Shown piece by piece: positions 44,760 through 55,114 of a DNA stretch of 64,000 bases. The translations under genes were made by a program, and so were the position numbers. The stretch spans positions 1-64,000 of the forward strand of contig NZ_KQ959861.1 of the NCBI RefSeq assembly GCF_001553005.1, read 5' to 3'. The DNA is from Gemelliphila asaccharolytica. GTDB taxonomy: Bacteria; Bacillota; Bacilli; Staphylococcales; Gemellaceae. Under the pieces are notes generated by a model. It saw only the letters and a list, made by a program, of their open reading frames with translations, was not told the origin of the DNA and did not search any database. How positions within the stretch are numbered: the first letter of the stretch is position 1; each line of letters opens with the position of its first letter.

Positions 44760-45664
44760 TGGTGGAAATAGATGTTTTAAAAGATTACAAAACTTATTTG
44801 AATAGTAATTTTTCTTCAAAAAATACAATAAATTCATATCTACTAGATATAAAAAAGTTAAATATGTATTATGATAATAAAAGTATTGAAAAAATTACTG
44901 TTAATTATCATGAAGTTGAGGAATATATAACATATTTAAAGTTAGAAAATTATTCTAAGGCTACATTATTAAGGGTCATTTCTTCTATAAACACTTTTAA
45001 TAAATTTTTGTATAAAAAAAATATAATAGAATATAAAGCAAAAATAAATATATCAATAATAAATTTTGAAAAAGAAACAAATTCAAGACAAAATGAAGAT
45101 GATTTTTTCACAAAAAAAGAAATAAAAAAGATATTAGATTTTAATGATTTTACACTAATATCACTTAGAGATAAAGCTATTTTTGAATTAGTTTATTCTA
45201 TAGGTATAAAGCCCTCAGATTGTATAAACTTAGAACTATCTAATATAAATTTTAACATAGGATATCTAAAATATTTTAAAAACAATGTTACACATACATA
45301 TCCATTGAATTATGAGTCTATTCAATCAATAAAAAATTATTTAAGATTACGTAAAAAAGAAAATATTCAGTCTGATTTTTTATTTGTTTCAGAAAAGGGG
45401 AAAAAGTTAACAAGGCAAGCTTTTTGGAAAATTTTTAAAAGACGTCAAAAAGATATTAATTTAAAAAAAGAACTTACACCTACAACTTTTAGAAATTCTT
45501 TAGTATTACATTTAATTGATGATGGATTAACTTTAGAAGAGGTTAGAGATATTTTTGGACTTTCATCTACACAAAGTTTAAAAAAATGTTACGTTAATAT
45601 TAAAAATAAAAACTTATCAAATAAATTTTTAAAAATTCATCCAAGAAATAAATTAAATAATTGA
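44759..45664 (+). CDS. XerD-like tyrosine recombinase family protein, probably inactive
   Basis: A 301-aa protein with the N-terminal SAM-like core-binding domain and the C-terminal phage-integrase fold. Catalytic positions look degenerate: the first Arg region reads GIKPSDCINL (Lys for Arg), the HxxR region reads TPTTFRNSL (His lost, Arg kept, second His replaced by Asn), and the GH motif reads FGLSSTQ (His replaced by Leu); Tyr is kept (KKCYVN). Streptococci carry a comparable 'XerD-like' gene before scpA-scpB-rluB, known to lack active residues. It is coupled to the YoaK-like gene and precedes scpA by eight bases. The role is unknown. Confidence 0.83.
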   Translation: MVEIDVLKDYKTYLNSNFSSKNTINSYLLDIKKLNMYYDNKSIEKITVNYHEVEEYITYLKLENYSKATLLRVISSINTFNKFLYKKNIIEYKAKINISIINFEKETNSRQNEDDFFTKKEIKKILDFNDFTLISLRDKAIFELVYSIGIKPSDCINLELSNINFNIGYLKYFKNNVTHTYPLNYESIQSIKNYLRLRKKENIQSDFLFVSEKGKKLTRQAFWKIFKRRQKDINLKKELTPTTFRNSLVLHLIDDGLTLEEVRDIFGLSSTQSLKKCYVNIKNKNLSNKFLKIHPRNKLNN

Positions 45665-45672
45665 GGTAATAG

Positions 45673-46359
45673 ATGTATAATGTAAATTTGGAATGTTATA
45701 AAGGACCTATGGATGTATTATTATATCTAATAGAAAAAATGGAAATAGATATTTATAATGTTTCTATAGCTAAATTAACTGAAAATTATTTAGAATATAT
45801 AAAAAATATGAGAACTATATCGTTAGAAAATGCAGAAGAATATTTAGTTATGGCTTCAAAATTATTGTACTTAAAAAGCAAATCATTGTTACCAATAGAA
45901 AATGAAGAGAACAATAAAGAAGAAAAAATTTTTGTTTCTAAGCTAGTAGAGTATCAAAATTATAAGAAAATATCATTAATTTTGCAGGATATGAAGAATA
46001 TAAGAGAAAATTTTGGTGAAAAAGAAAGTGAAGATATTCTTATAGATGAAAAATTACAAAATATTGATATTAATTTATTGATGAATTCCTTTATAAAAAT
46101 AATAAAAAATTATAAACAAGAAAATCATAGTAATAATATTATAAAATTTAAAGAAATATCAAAAAAAGATGTAAGAAATAAAATATTAATTAAAATTAGA
46201 GATAAAAAAAATATATACTTAAATGATATTTTTTTAAATTTTGTTTCCAAATCGGAACTAATATTAGGATTTTTGTGCATTTTAGATATGTTAAGCGAAC
46301 AGTATATAACTTATGACAGTAAGAGTAATACAATAATAATAAAGGCGAAAGACAAATAA
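45673..46359 (+). CDS. scpA: Segregation and condensation protein A
   Basis: Kleisin subunit that bridges the SMC heads in the bacterial condensin complex. The 228-aa protein begins YNVNLECYKGPMDVLLYLIEKMEIDIYNV and includes AEEYLVMASKLLYLKSKSLLP, both hallmarks of ScpA, and a C-terminal winged-helix part. It is coupled to scpB by a one-base gap. Confidence 0.93.
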   Translation: MYNVNLECYKGPMDVLLYLIEKMEIDIYNVSIAKLTENYLEYIKNMRTISLENAEEYLVMASKLLYLKSKSLLPIENEENNKEEKIFVSKLVEYQNYKKISLILQDMKNIRENFGEKESEDILIDEKLQNIDINLLMNSFIKIIKNYKQENHSNNIIKFKEISKKDVRNKILIKIRDKKNIYLNDIFLNFVSKSELILGFLCILDMLSEQYITYDSKSNTIIIKAKDK

Positions 46360-46360
46360 T

Positions 46361-46885
46361 ATGTTATTAGAAAACGAGAAAAAGGTTATAGAAGCTTTAT
46401 TTTTTATACAGGGTAACGAAGGAATATCTTTAGATTACTATGTTAAGTATTCTGGAAAAACAAAGATAGAGGTAAAAAATACTTTAAATATTTTTATGGA
46501 AGAGTACAACAAAAGAAATAGTGTATTTTTAATAAAAAGGTTTGGTAACACATATAAAATGCTTATAAAAAACGATATATACAAAAATATTAAAGAAAAT
46601 TTATCTATAAAAAAAATGACCAGACTTTCCAAAGCCTCTTTAGAAACATTATCTATTATTGCATATAATCAACCTATATCTAAAATGCAAATAGAAGAGA
46701 TTAGAGGAATAAATAGTGATACAATAATATATAATTTATTAGAAAAGGGTCTTATTTATTCAGAAAAAACTTTAGATAAAATAGGTAAACCTAAATTATA
46801 CGAAACAACTGATTTATTTTTAGATATATTCAATATGGAAAGTTTAAATGATTTGCCAAAAATAAAAGATGTAGATTTACAGTAA
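46361..46885 (+). CDS. scpB: Segregation and condensation protein B
   Basis: Winged-helix dimer that joins ScpA in the SMC complex. The 174-aa protein has KVIEALFFIQGNEGIS, and LSKASLETLSIIAYNQPISK-type sequence followed by QIEEIRGINSDTIIYNLLEKG and GKPKLYETTDLFLDIF, all conserved. Length is typical. Confidence 0.94.
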   Translation: MLLENEKKVIEALFFIQGNEGISLDYYVKYSGKTKIEVKNTLNIFMEEYNKRNSVFLIKRFGNTYKMLIKNDIYKNIKENLSIKKMTRLSKASLETLSIIAYNQPISKMQIEEIRGINSDTIIYNLLEKGLIYSEKTLDKIGKPKLYETTDLFLDIFNMESLNDLPKIKDVDLQ

Positions 46886-46904
46886 AAAATTATAAGGAGA
46901 AAAG

Positions 46905-47630
46905 ATGAAAGAAAGATTACAAAAAATAATAGCTTCATCAGGTTATACTTCACGCAGGAAGGCAGAGGAGTTAATCTTAGATGGTAAAGTTTCTTTAAAT
47001 GGTAATATTGTAAAAGAACTAGGTACTAAAGCTACAGCTGACGATATTATTATAGTTAATGGAACAAGAATATTGAGAGAAAATAAAAAGTATTATCTTT
47101 TTTATAAACCAGAAAAAGTTATAACATCTATGTCCGATGAAAAAGGAAGAAAATGTGTTAATGATTTTTTTAATAATGTGGAAGAGAGAGTATATCCAGT
47201 TGGGAGATTAGATTACAATACATCTGGATTATTAATAATGACAAATGATGGCAAATTTACTAATTTAATAACTCATCCTAAAAATATTATAAATAAAGTG
47301 TATATTGCCAAAATAAAAGGATATGTTCATGATGAAGACATAAAAAAATTAAGAAAAGGTGTTAAAGTAGAAAATTATATAACATCTAAAGCAGGGGTAA
47401 GAATAATAAAAAATAAAAATAAAAGTTCAAATACTTTAGTAGAAATTACAATTCATGAGGGTAAAAACAGACAAGTAAGAAAGATGTTTGAGTCTTTAAA
47501 TTATACTGTTTTAAAATTAAAAAGAATTTCTATTGAATTTTTGAATTTAAACGGACTGAAAATAGGAGAATACAGACCTTTAACAGTGCATGAAGTCAAA
47601 TCATTAATTAATTTAGCCAAAAATAATTAA
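46905..47630 (+). CDS. rluB: 23S rRNA pseudouridine synthase (RluB type)
   Basis: Modifies a uridine in 23S rRNA helix 89/90. The 241-aa protein has an N-terminal S4 domain (LQKIIASSGYTSRRKAEELI) and the RsuA/RluB catalytic domain with the Asp in YPVGRLDYNTSGLLIMTNDG and later EGKNRQVRKMFESLNYTVLKLKR (motifs of the family). As in many Firmicutes it follows scpAB. Confidence 0.94.
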   Translation: MKERLQKIIASSGYTSRRKAEELILDGKVSLNGNIVKELGTKATADDIIIVNGTRILRENKKYYLFYKPEKVITSMSDEKGRKCVNDFFNNVEERVYPVGRLDYNTSGLLIMTNDGKFTNLITHPKNIINKVYIAKIKGYVHDEDIKKLRKGVKVENYITSKAGVRIIKNKNKSSNTLVEITIHEGKNRQVRKMFESLNYTVLKLKRISIEFLNLNGLKIGEYRPLTVHEVKSLINLAKNN

Positions 47631-47657
47631 TATCATATGTAAAAAAGGAGTATAAAA

Positions 47658-48368
47658 ATGTCTGAAAAAATATTGATTGTTGATGATGAAAATAGAATTA
47701 GACAGTTATTGACAATGTATTTAGAGAGAGAAGGATATATTGTAGATGAGGCATCTGATGGGTTATCTGGTCTTAATAAAATAAAAAATATTGAATATTC
47801 ATGTGTTCTTTTAGATACACATCTTCCTAAATTGAGTGGAGTGAAAATTTTAAGAGAAATTAGGACAATGAAAGCAACGCCAATAATTATAATTTCAGCA
47901 AAAGGTGATGAACAGAGTAGAGTAGATGGTTTTGAAATGGGAGCTGATGATTATATTGTAAAACCTTTTAGTCCTAGAGAAGTAGTTTTAAGAGTTAAAG
48001 CAATATTACAAAGAACAAAGAAAAGTGTTTTTTATATGCCAGAATTTAGTGTTAAAGATGTTTTAGTATTTAATGATTTAATCATTGATGTTAATTCTCA
48101 TAAAGTTATAGTAGCAGGAATTGAGGTTAATTTAACTCCTAAAGAATTTGATTTATTAATATTTTTAGCAAAATCTCCAGATAAAGTATATAGTAGAACA
48201 GAACTTATAAAAACTGTTTGGGATTATGATACATATGGTGATTTAAGAACTGTTGACACACATATTAAAAGAATAAGGAAAAAAATTTCAGAGCAATCTA
48301 AAGATGTTGCTAAGATGATAGTAACTGTATGGGGTACTGGTTATAAGTTTGATGCAAACAAAAATTAA
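47658..48368 (+). CDS. srrA: Response regulator, OmpR/PhoB type (SrrA/ResD-like)
   Basis: A 236-aa two-component regulator: receiver domain with the acidic pocket IVDDENR (about 7-13), phospho-acceptor Asp in LLDTHLPKLSG and Lys in IVKPFSPREV, then a winged-helix DNA-binding domain (VNLTPKEFDLLIFLA, TVDTHIKRIRKK). It most resembles SrrA/ResD, which control respiration in related bacteria, including cytochrome bd. No histidine kinase gene follows, although in Staphylococcus and Bacillus srrB/resE is adjacent. Confidence 0.82.
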   Translation: MSEKILIVDDENRIRQLLTMYLEREGYIVDEASDGLSGLNKIKNIEYSCVLLDTHLPKLSGVKILREIRTMKATPIIIISAKGDEQSRVDGFEMGADDYIVKPFSPREVVLRVKAILQRTKKSVFYMPEFSVKDVLVFNDLIIDVNSHKVIVAGIEVNLTPKEFDLLIFLAKSPDKVYSRTELIKTVWDYDTYGDLRTVDTHIKRIRKKISEQSKDVAKMIVTVWGTGYKFDANKN

Positions 48369-48378
48369 AAGGAGAAGT

Positions 48379-49695
48379 ATGTATAATATTATTTGTAAAA
48401 TAGTCGCAATTTTTATACGCATATCATGTAAATGCATTAATAAAAAAGGAACAGATTTACCTGGAAAAATATTAAGAAAAATAGATAAGAATGTATTAAA
48501 AAAATTATCTAAAAATTTTGATGAAATAATTTTTATAACAGGAACAAATGGAAAAACAACAACATCTAATCTTATTGGATATTCATTAAAAAAAATAGGG
48601 AAAAAAATTGTAAATAATTATGAAGGGGCTAATATGCTTGATGGAATTATTACTTCTATTGCTATTCAGAATACCTCAAAAACAAAAATAGCAATATTAG
48701 AAGTAGATGAAGGATCTATAAAAAAAATCATGAATTTTATAATTCCTACTAAAATTGTATTTAACAATTTTTTTAGAGACCAAATTGATAGATTTGGAGA
48801 AATTGATGTCCTTATAAGCACTATATCTGAACAAATAAAAAATAAAGATATTCAATTGATTTTAAATACTGATGATCCTTTTGTAATGAGATTAGATAAA
48901 CATGGAAAAAATAATAAATATTTTGGTTTAGAGGAAAATTTATATGATTTTAATGATACAGGTATTACAGAATCTAAGTTTTGTCCTGTCTGTTCTAATA
49001 AATTAAATTATAAATTTATTCATTATAGTCAATTAGGAATATATAATTGTTTAAAATGTGGCTTTAAAAGAAAAAATCCAAACTATTCTGTATCAAAAAT
49101 AGATTTAAATCCTGAAATTAATATTTTAATTAATAAAACTAAATTTCATACTAAAATGTTAGGTGTTTTTAATGTATATAATATTTTAGCCGCATATTCA
49201 TTATTAAAACAATTAGAACTTTCAGATAATGAAATCGAAATAGGTTTTTCTAGTTATGTTTCATTAAATGGAAGGATGGAAATTTTTGAAGATAAAAATA
49301 ATTTAAAATATATAATTAATTTAGCTAAAAATCCTGCTGGGATGAATGTTTCCCTATCAATAGCAAATAACGTGAAAAATGATTTAAGTATAAGTTATTT
49401 GCTAATACTAAATGATAACTATGCTGATGGTTTAGATATATCATGGATATGGGATGCAGATTTTGAAATCTTGAAAAATCAAAATATTAAAAATATAATT
49501 TGTTCTGGTAAAAGAGCAAAGGAATTAGCTTTACGGCTTAAATATACAGATATAAAAGTAAAGATATATGTTGAAGAAGATATAAAATCAGCTATTTATT
49601 TATTAAAAAATAACAACTCAAATCTGAATATAATAATACCTAATTATACTGCATTGATTAAAACTAAAAAAGAAGTAGAAAGAGAGTTAAAATAA
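48379..49695 (+). CDS. murT: Lipid II isoglutaminyl synthase, MurT subunit
   Basis: With GatD amidates the D-glutamate of lipid II, giving D-isoglutamine needed for peptidoglycan crosslinking in many Gram-positives. The start at 48379 follows AAGGAGA; the upstream in-frame ATG is less likely. The 438-aa protein has the Mur ligase P-loop [15 protein letters not shown], the zinc-binding Cys pairs CPVC...CLKC (about 209-230) and a C-terminal DUF1727 region with [12 protein letters not shown]. The gene overlaps gatD by one base. Confidence 0.94.
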   Translation: MYNIICKIVAIFIRISCKCINKKGTDLPGKILRKIDKNVLKKLSKNFDEIIFITGTNGKTTTSNLIGYSLKKIGKKIVNNYEGANMLDGIITSIAIQNTSKTKIAILEVDEGSIKKIMNFIIPTKIVFNNFFRDQIDRFGEIDVLISTISEQIKNKDIQLILNTDDPFVMRLDKHGKNNKYFGLEENLYDFNDTGITESKFCPVCSNKLNYKFIHYSQLGIYNCLKCGFKRKNPNYSVSKIDLNPEINILINKTKFHTKMLGVFNVYNILAAYSLLKQLELSDNEIEIGFSSYVSLNGRMEIFEDKNNLKYIINLAKNPAGMNVSLSIANNVKNDLSISYLLILNDNYADGLDISWIWDADFEILKNQNIKNIICSGKRAKELALRLKYTDIKVKIYVEEDIKSAIYLLKNNNSNLNIIIPNYTALIKTKKEVERELK

Positions 49696-50435
49696 TGGAA
49701 TTAGAATTATATCACTTTATGCCAGATAAACTTAATTTATATGGAGATATAGGTAATATCATTGCTTTAAAAAAACGTTGTGAATGGAGAGGAATAAACT
49801 TAAAAATAACTAATATAACTGATACATCAGATGTAAAACTTTCTAATTGTGATATTTTTTTTATAGGGGGAGGATCTGATAGAGAACAAAGTATAGCAAC
49901 AAAAGAATTTATGAAAATAAAAAATGAATTTAAATCAGCTATAGAAAGTGGAGTTCCTGCACTAACTATATGTGGTGGATATCAATTCTTAGGAGAATAT
50001 TATAAAACAGCTGATGGAGAAAAATTAGAAGGGTTAAATATATTAGATTTTTATACAGAATCATATAATAATAAAGAACGTTTGATAGGAAATATTTTAG
50101 TAGAATCAAAAAAATTTGGCAGTATTGTAGGTTTTGAGAATCATGGGGGTAGAACTTTTCATGAGTATGAAACTTTAGGAAAAGTGTTAGTAGGTTATGG
50201 AAATAACGATTTTGATAAAAAAGAAGGACTTTTATACAATAATTTGATAGGAACATATTTACACGGACCAATTTTACCTAAGAATCCTATTTTAGCAGAT
50301 TTTCTTATTAGAGAAGCGTTAAATAACAAATATAGTAATTTTGATTTTTTAAATATAGATAATACTGAAGAGAATATTGCAAATTCTTTTATGAAAGAAA
50401 AGTTACTTAAAGGTAATAAAAAAATATATATATAA
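49695..50435 (+). CDS. gatD: Lipid II isoglutaminyl synthase, glutamine amidotransferase subunit
   Basis: Class I-type glutamine amidotransferase domain of the MurT/GatD complex. The 246-aa protein has the catalytic Cys in [15 protein letters not shown] (about 95) and His in [13 protein letters not shown] (about 192); [11 protein letters not shown] is also conserved. It ends at a bidirectional terminator. Confidence 0.94.
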   Translation: MELELYHFMPDKLNLYGDIGNIIALKKRCEWRGINLKITNITDTSDVKLSNCDIFFIGGGSDREQSIATKEFMKIKNEFKSAIESGVPALTICGGYQFLGEYYKTADGEKLEGLNILDFYTESYNNKERLIGNILVESKKFGSIVGFENHGGRTFHEYETLGKVLVGYGNNDFDKKEGLLYNNLIGTYLHGPILPKNPILADFLIREALNNKYSNFDFLNIDNTEENIANSFMKEKLLKGNKKIYI

Positions 50436-50439
50436 AATA

Positions 50440-50488
50440 AAAAATATGATGTTAAACCTAAATTAGATTTAACATCATATTTTTTTTA
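50440..50488. terminator. Bidirectional terminator between gatD and murF
   Basis: AAAAATATGATGTTAAA pairs with TTTAACATCATATTTTT around CCTAAATTAGA (centre near 50461), with T runs on both strands. It serves the convergent gatD and murF genes. Confidence 0.9.
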
Positions 50489-51856
50489 TTTTGTTATGTA
50501 TTCTATAATTTTTTCTAATTGCATACTTCTGCTAGCCTTAAATAATAGAATTTCATTATTAATTTTATTTTGTTTAATGTAGTCAGAAATTTTATTTATA
50601 TCATCAAAATGGATTGTTTTAATTGTGTCTTTTTTTATATTTTTTGTTATATTTTTTGCCAATTTTCCTATAGATATGACTTCATTTATTGTATTATTTT
50701 TTATATCGTTAATATATTTACCTACATTTTCATGAAATAATATTTCATTTTTTCCTAATTCATACATATCTCCTAAAATGATTCTTTTATAATTGTAACC
50801 TACTTGAGCATTTAAAACATCAATTGCAGCTTTCATTGAGGTTGGACTTGCGTTATAAGCATCATTTATAATCAATGAATTATTTCCATAAGGTATTTCT
50901 TCTAATCTCATTTTTGTTATGTCTTTAAATTCATGTAGTGTATCTAATATTTCTTGTTCATTTATATTCATTTTTTTGGCTATTGTTATTGCATAGGTTA
51001 TGTTTAAAATATTATGTTTTCCTTTTATTTTAGTTGTTATCAAATTCTTCATAATATTTAGTTTAAAATCTATACAATCTTTTTTTAGCGAATAATTATT
51101 TACTTTTACAGCATTTTCTTTATTAAAACCACAGGATATATTTTTGATGTTATTTTTTAATACTAACTTATTAAGTAATGGTTCATCTCCATTATATATT
51201 AAAGTCCCATTTTTTTTCATACCTCTTGTAATTTCAAATTTTTCTTTTGCTATACCATCTCTAGTTTTAAAAAATTCAATATGACTTTCTCCAATATTAG
51301 TTATAACACAAAAATCAGGATTAGATAATTCAGATAGTAATTTTAGTTGACCAAAATTATCAGCACCCATCTCAAGTATCAGAATATCAGTATCACAAGG
51401 TGTACTAAGAATAGTAATAGGAACACCTAACTCATTATTATTATTAGATTTTGTCTTATGTACTTTATATTTAGTAGATAGTATTTTAGAAATTATATCT
51501 TTTGTGGTAGTTTTACCATTAGAACCAGTAATAGCTACAACTTTAGTATGTAATGATTTTAGATAGCTCATAGCTAATTTTTGAATAGAGGAAAGAGAAT
51601 CATTAATAAAGATTATATTTTTATTTTTTAGTTTTATATTTTTTTTTATAGATAAAGAGCATACTGCTCCGTTTTTAAAAGCTTCTTCTATATAATCATG
51701 TCCATCAACGTTTTCACCAATGAATGGTATAAATAGATCTCCCTTTTTAACTTTTTTACTATTTAGTGAAATCCCTGTTATTTTTAAATTTTTATCTATT
51801 ATATTGTATATTTTAGTATCTAGTATTTGAGGTAATTCAGTAATTTTAAATTCCAT
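50486..51856 (-). CDS. murF: UDP-N-acetylmuramoyl-tripeptide--D-alanyl-D-alanine ligase
   Basis: Adds D-Ala-D-Ala to the UDP-MurNAc-tripeptide. The 456-aa protein has the P-loop VVAITGSNGKTTTKDII, LGVPITIL and NDAYNASPTSMKAAID, and the C-terminal DMYELGKNE. The start at 51856 follows AAAGGAC; the longer in-frame ATG at 51895 overlaps the end of ddl and lacks a site. It follows ddl by 13 bases, so D-Ala-D-Ala synthesis and use are encoded together. Confidence 0.95.
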   Translation of the reverse strand: MEFKITELPQILDTKIYNIIDKNLKITGISLNSKKVKKGDLFIPFIGENVDGHDYIEEAFKNGAVCSLSIKKNIKLKNKNIIFINDSLSSIQKLAMSYLKSLHTKVVAITGSNGKTTTKDIISKILSTKYKVHKTKSNNNNELGVPITILSTPCDTDILILEMGADNFGQLKLLSELSNPDFCVITNIGESHIEFFKTRDGIAKEKFEITRGMKKNGTLIYNGDEPLLNKLVLKNNIKNISCGFNKENAVKVNNYSLKKDCIDFKLNIMKNLITTKIKGKHNILNITYAITIAKKMNINEQEILDTLHEFKDITKMRLEEIPYGNNSLIINDAYNASPTSMKAAIDVLNAQVGYNYKRIILGDMYELGKNEILFHENVGKYINDIKNNTINEVISIGKLAKNITKNIKKDTIKTIHFDDINKISDYIKQNKINNEILLFKASRSMQLEKIIEYITK

Positions 51857-51869
51857 AAAGATGTCCTTT

Positions 51870-52928
51870 TTAAAGTAAATTGTTTTTTTCATCAAATGTT
51901 ATTTTTGCTAGTTTTATTAATTTTTCTATAAGATTTGAATAACTTAGACCCATATTTTTCCACAGTAAAGGATACATAGAAAAAGGGGTAAATCCAGGCA
52001 TTGTATTTATTTCGTTTATATATATTTCATTTTTTTCAGTTAGAAAGAAATCTACCCTAGCTAGTCCATTAGCATCGATAGAGTCAAATGCTATTTTAGC
52101 CATATCCATAAATTTTTCATATAAGTTGTTATCGATATTGGCTGGAATTTCCATTTTAGATTTTCCATTAGTATATTTAGTTTTATAATCATAAAATTCG
52201 GTTGATGATATATTAATAATTTCTCCAGGATATGTTGCATCAGAGTTTTTTGCAGTTCCTAGAACTGCTACTTCTATTTCTTTAATTGCTGATAAACCTT
52301 TTTCTATTACAACTTTTCTATCGTATTTAAATGCTAAATTAATGCCTTCTATTAACTCTATGTCATTATGAGCTTTTGTAATACCAACTGATGATCCCAT
52401 ATTTGCAGGTTTTATAAACATTGGGAATCCAATTCTTTTTTGTAAAACAGTAATTATATTTTCTTTATTATTTATCCATTCGTTGTTTAAAAAATCATAG
52501 TAAGGTAACTGTGGTAATTTAGCAATGGAAAATAATTTTTTCATTATTGATTTATCCATACCTGTTGCAGACGATAATACTTTATTTCCTACATAAGGAA
52601 TATTCATTATTTCTAAAAGTCCTTGAATAGTTCCATCTTCTCCATTTGGTCCATGCAAAACTGGAAAAACTAAATCCATTTTTTTATCATTTATATAGAG
52701 TAATTCACTAATATTTTTATTATAATCACTATATATCAATTGGCTTTCATTTTTTATGTCTTTAACTATTTCTTCTCCTCTTGCCCATTCTCCTTTGTTA
52801 GAAATAAATATAGGAAACACTCTATATTTATTTTTATTTATGGCGTTTATTATAGATTTTGCCGTAAGTAATGAAACTTCATGTTCTGCACTTTTCCCAC
52901 CATAGATTATTGCAATGGATTCTTTCAT
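51870..52928 (-). CDS. ddl: D-alanine--D-alanine ligase
   Basis: ATP-grasp enzyme joining two D-alanines for the peptidoglycan stem peptide. The 352-aa protein has the N-terminal IAIIYGGKSAEHEVSLLTA, the substrate region PVLHGPNGEDGTIQGLLE, PANMGSSVGITKA and the metal site YINEINTMPGFTPFSMYPLL. It belongs to the DdlA/B type with normal length. Confidence 0.96.
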   Translation of the reverse strand: MKESIAIIYGGKSAEHEVSLLTAKSIINAINKNKYRVFPIFISNKGEWARGEEIVKDIKNESQLIYSDYNKNISELLYINDKKMDLVFPVLHGPNGEDGTIQGLLEIMNIPYVGNKVLSSATGMDKSIMKKLFSIAKLPQLPYYDFLNNEWINNKENIITVLQKRIGFPMFIKPANMGSSVGITKAHNDIELIEGINLAFKYDRKVVIEKGLSAIKEIEVAVLGTAKNSDATYPGEIINISSTEFYDYKTKYTNGKSKMEIPANIDNNLYEKFMDMAKIAFDSIDANGLARVDFFLTEKNEIYINEINTMPGFTPFSMYPLLWKNMGLSYSNLIEKLIKLAKITFDEKNNLL

Positions 52929-52984
52929 AATATTCTTCTCCTTGTAATTTTAAATGCTTACTAATTATATCATATATGATAATA

Positions 52985-54981
52985 CTATTCATCTTTTATT
53001 TTGTATTTTTCTTTTAATTCATATATCTTATCTCGTGTATTAGCAGCATTTTCAAAATCAAATTTTTCCGCATATTTAAACATTTGTTCTTCTAATTTTT
53101 TAATTTGTTTTTTTATTTCTTTTTCTGAAAATTCTAATGGGAGTTTTAACTCATTTTCTAATTTATATCTTTCTTTTTTATATGATATTATATCTTCTAT
53201 ATCTTTTTTTATTGTAGTAGGAACTATATTATTTTTTTTGTTATAAGATTTTTGTATTTTACGTCTTCTATTTGTTTCTTCGATGGCCTTTTTCATACTT
53301 TTTGTTATAGTATCAGCATACATTATAACTCTTCCTTCACTATTTCTTGCAGCCCTTCCGATTGTTTGTAATAATGCTTTATCTCCTCTTAAAAATCCTT
53401 CTTTATCTGCATCTAATATTGCAATTAAGGAAACTTCTGGAATATCTAATCCTTCTCTTAGTAAATTTATACCTATAAGAACATCAAATTTACCTATTCT
53501 TAAATCTCTTATTATCTTTGTTCTTTCTAAAGTTTTTATGTCTGAATGTAGATATTTTGCCTTAATTTCTGCATTTTTTAAATAATCAGAAAGTGATTCA
53601 GCCATTTTTTTTGTTAAAGTAGTAACAAGTATTCTATTATTTTTTTTTATTTCTTTTTTTATTTCGTTAATTAAATCAAATACTTGACTATCAATAGGAC
53701 GAATTACTATAGTTGGATCTAGTAAACCTGTAGGTCTTATAATTTGTTCTGCAATATTATCACTTATATCTATTTCAAAATCTGATGGTGTAGCCGAAAC
53801 AAATATAACTTGATTTAATTTTTTTCTAAATTCTTCAAAATTTAGGGGTCTGTTATCTAAAGCAGAAGGTAATCTAAATCCATAATCTACTAAACTTTTT
53901 TTTCGTGCTTGGTCACCATTGTACATGCACGAACCTGGGGAATTGTAACGTGGGATTCATCTATAACTAATAAAAAATCTTTAGGAAAATAGTCAAGTAG
54001 TGTATATGGTGTTGATCCTCTTTCTCGTAAGGTTAGATGAAGAGAATAGTTTTCTATTCCAGAACAAAATCCCATTTCTTCTAACATTTCGATATCATAA
54101 TTTGTTCTTTCTTCTAATCTTTGAGCTTCAAGTAATTTATTTTGCGATTTTAATTCTTTTAATCTATAATATAGTTCGTTTTTAATTCTTTCTATAGCTT
54201 TTTTTAATGTTTCCTCTCCTGCAATAAAATGACTTGCGGGATAAATAACAATATGCTCTAGTTCATATAAAATTTCTCCAGTTGTGGGGTTTATTTCTCT
54301 TATTTTTTCTACTTCATCACCAAATAATTCTATTCTGAATGAATTGTCACTTTTGGAGATTGGAAAAATATCTATAACATCACCTCTAATTCTGAAAGTG
54401 CCACGTGAAAAATTGATATCATTTCTTTCGTATTGTATACTAACTAATTTTTGTATTATTGACTTCCTTGATATTTCCATTCCAATTTTTATGTTAAGTC
54501 TTAAATGTTCATATTCTCTTGGAGAACCTAGTCCATATATACAACTGACACTGGATACAACAATTACATCTTTACGTTCTAATAGCGATGATGTTGCACT
54601 ATGTCTTAATTTATCAATTTCATCATTAATTGAAGAATCTTTTTCTATATAAGTATCAGAAGAGGCTATATAGGCCTCTGGTTGATAATAATCATAATAT
54701 GAAACAAAATATTCTACTCTATTGTCTGGGAAAAATGTTTTAAATTCATTATATAGTTGTGCTGCTAAAGTTTTGTTATGAGCAAGCACAAGAGTAGGTC
54801 TAGAAAAATTATTTATTATATTAGAAATTGTAAATGTCTTACCAGTTCCTGTAGCTCCGTATAATGTTTGAAATTTTAATCCATTATTTAATCCTGTTGT
54901 AATAGATTTTATAGCTGACTTTTGATCACCTTTTGGTGAATATAAACTTTTTATTTTAAATTTATTTTTATTTTTGTCCAT
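52985..54981 (-). pseudogene. uvrB: Excinuclease ABC subunit B, interrupted by a one-base frameshift near 53927
   Basis: UvrB loads onto damaged DNA with UvrA and recruits UvrC. The first frame (54981-53890) has the Walker [16 protein letters not shown], the beta-hairpin region [11 protein letters not shown] and [11 protein letters not shown], then the wrong tail [12 protein letters not shown]. The second frame (from 53926) begins [20 protein letters not shown] and runs through the helicase domain to the C-terminal UVR motif near 53030. UvrB is normally [15 protein letters not shown] here, so one base is missing between Arg and Met. Both halves are otherwise intact, so this is a recent mutation or a sequencing error. 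uvrA is not adjacent. Confidence 0.9.
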
Positions 54982-55114
54982 ACACTACACCTTTAATAAT
55001 AATATAAAACAATTATATACTTAATAATAAAATAATTCTATAATTTAAAATTAAATTAAAATAGAAAAAAAATCAATGTAATGTTATAATAAATAATAAA
55101 AATGGAGAGTTATT

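Noticed and set aside
52968..52981. Palindrome TATCATATATGATA upstream of ddl
   Set aside because: It overlaps the likely -10 region and is short and purely AT-biased, so chance is sufficient.
53890..53960. Programmed ribosomal frameshift in uvrB
   Set aside because: No slippery heptamer lies at the junction and uvrB is not known to use recoding; a mutation or sequencing error is simpler.
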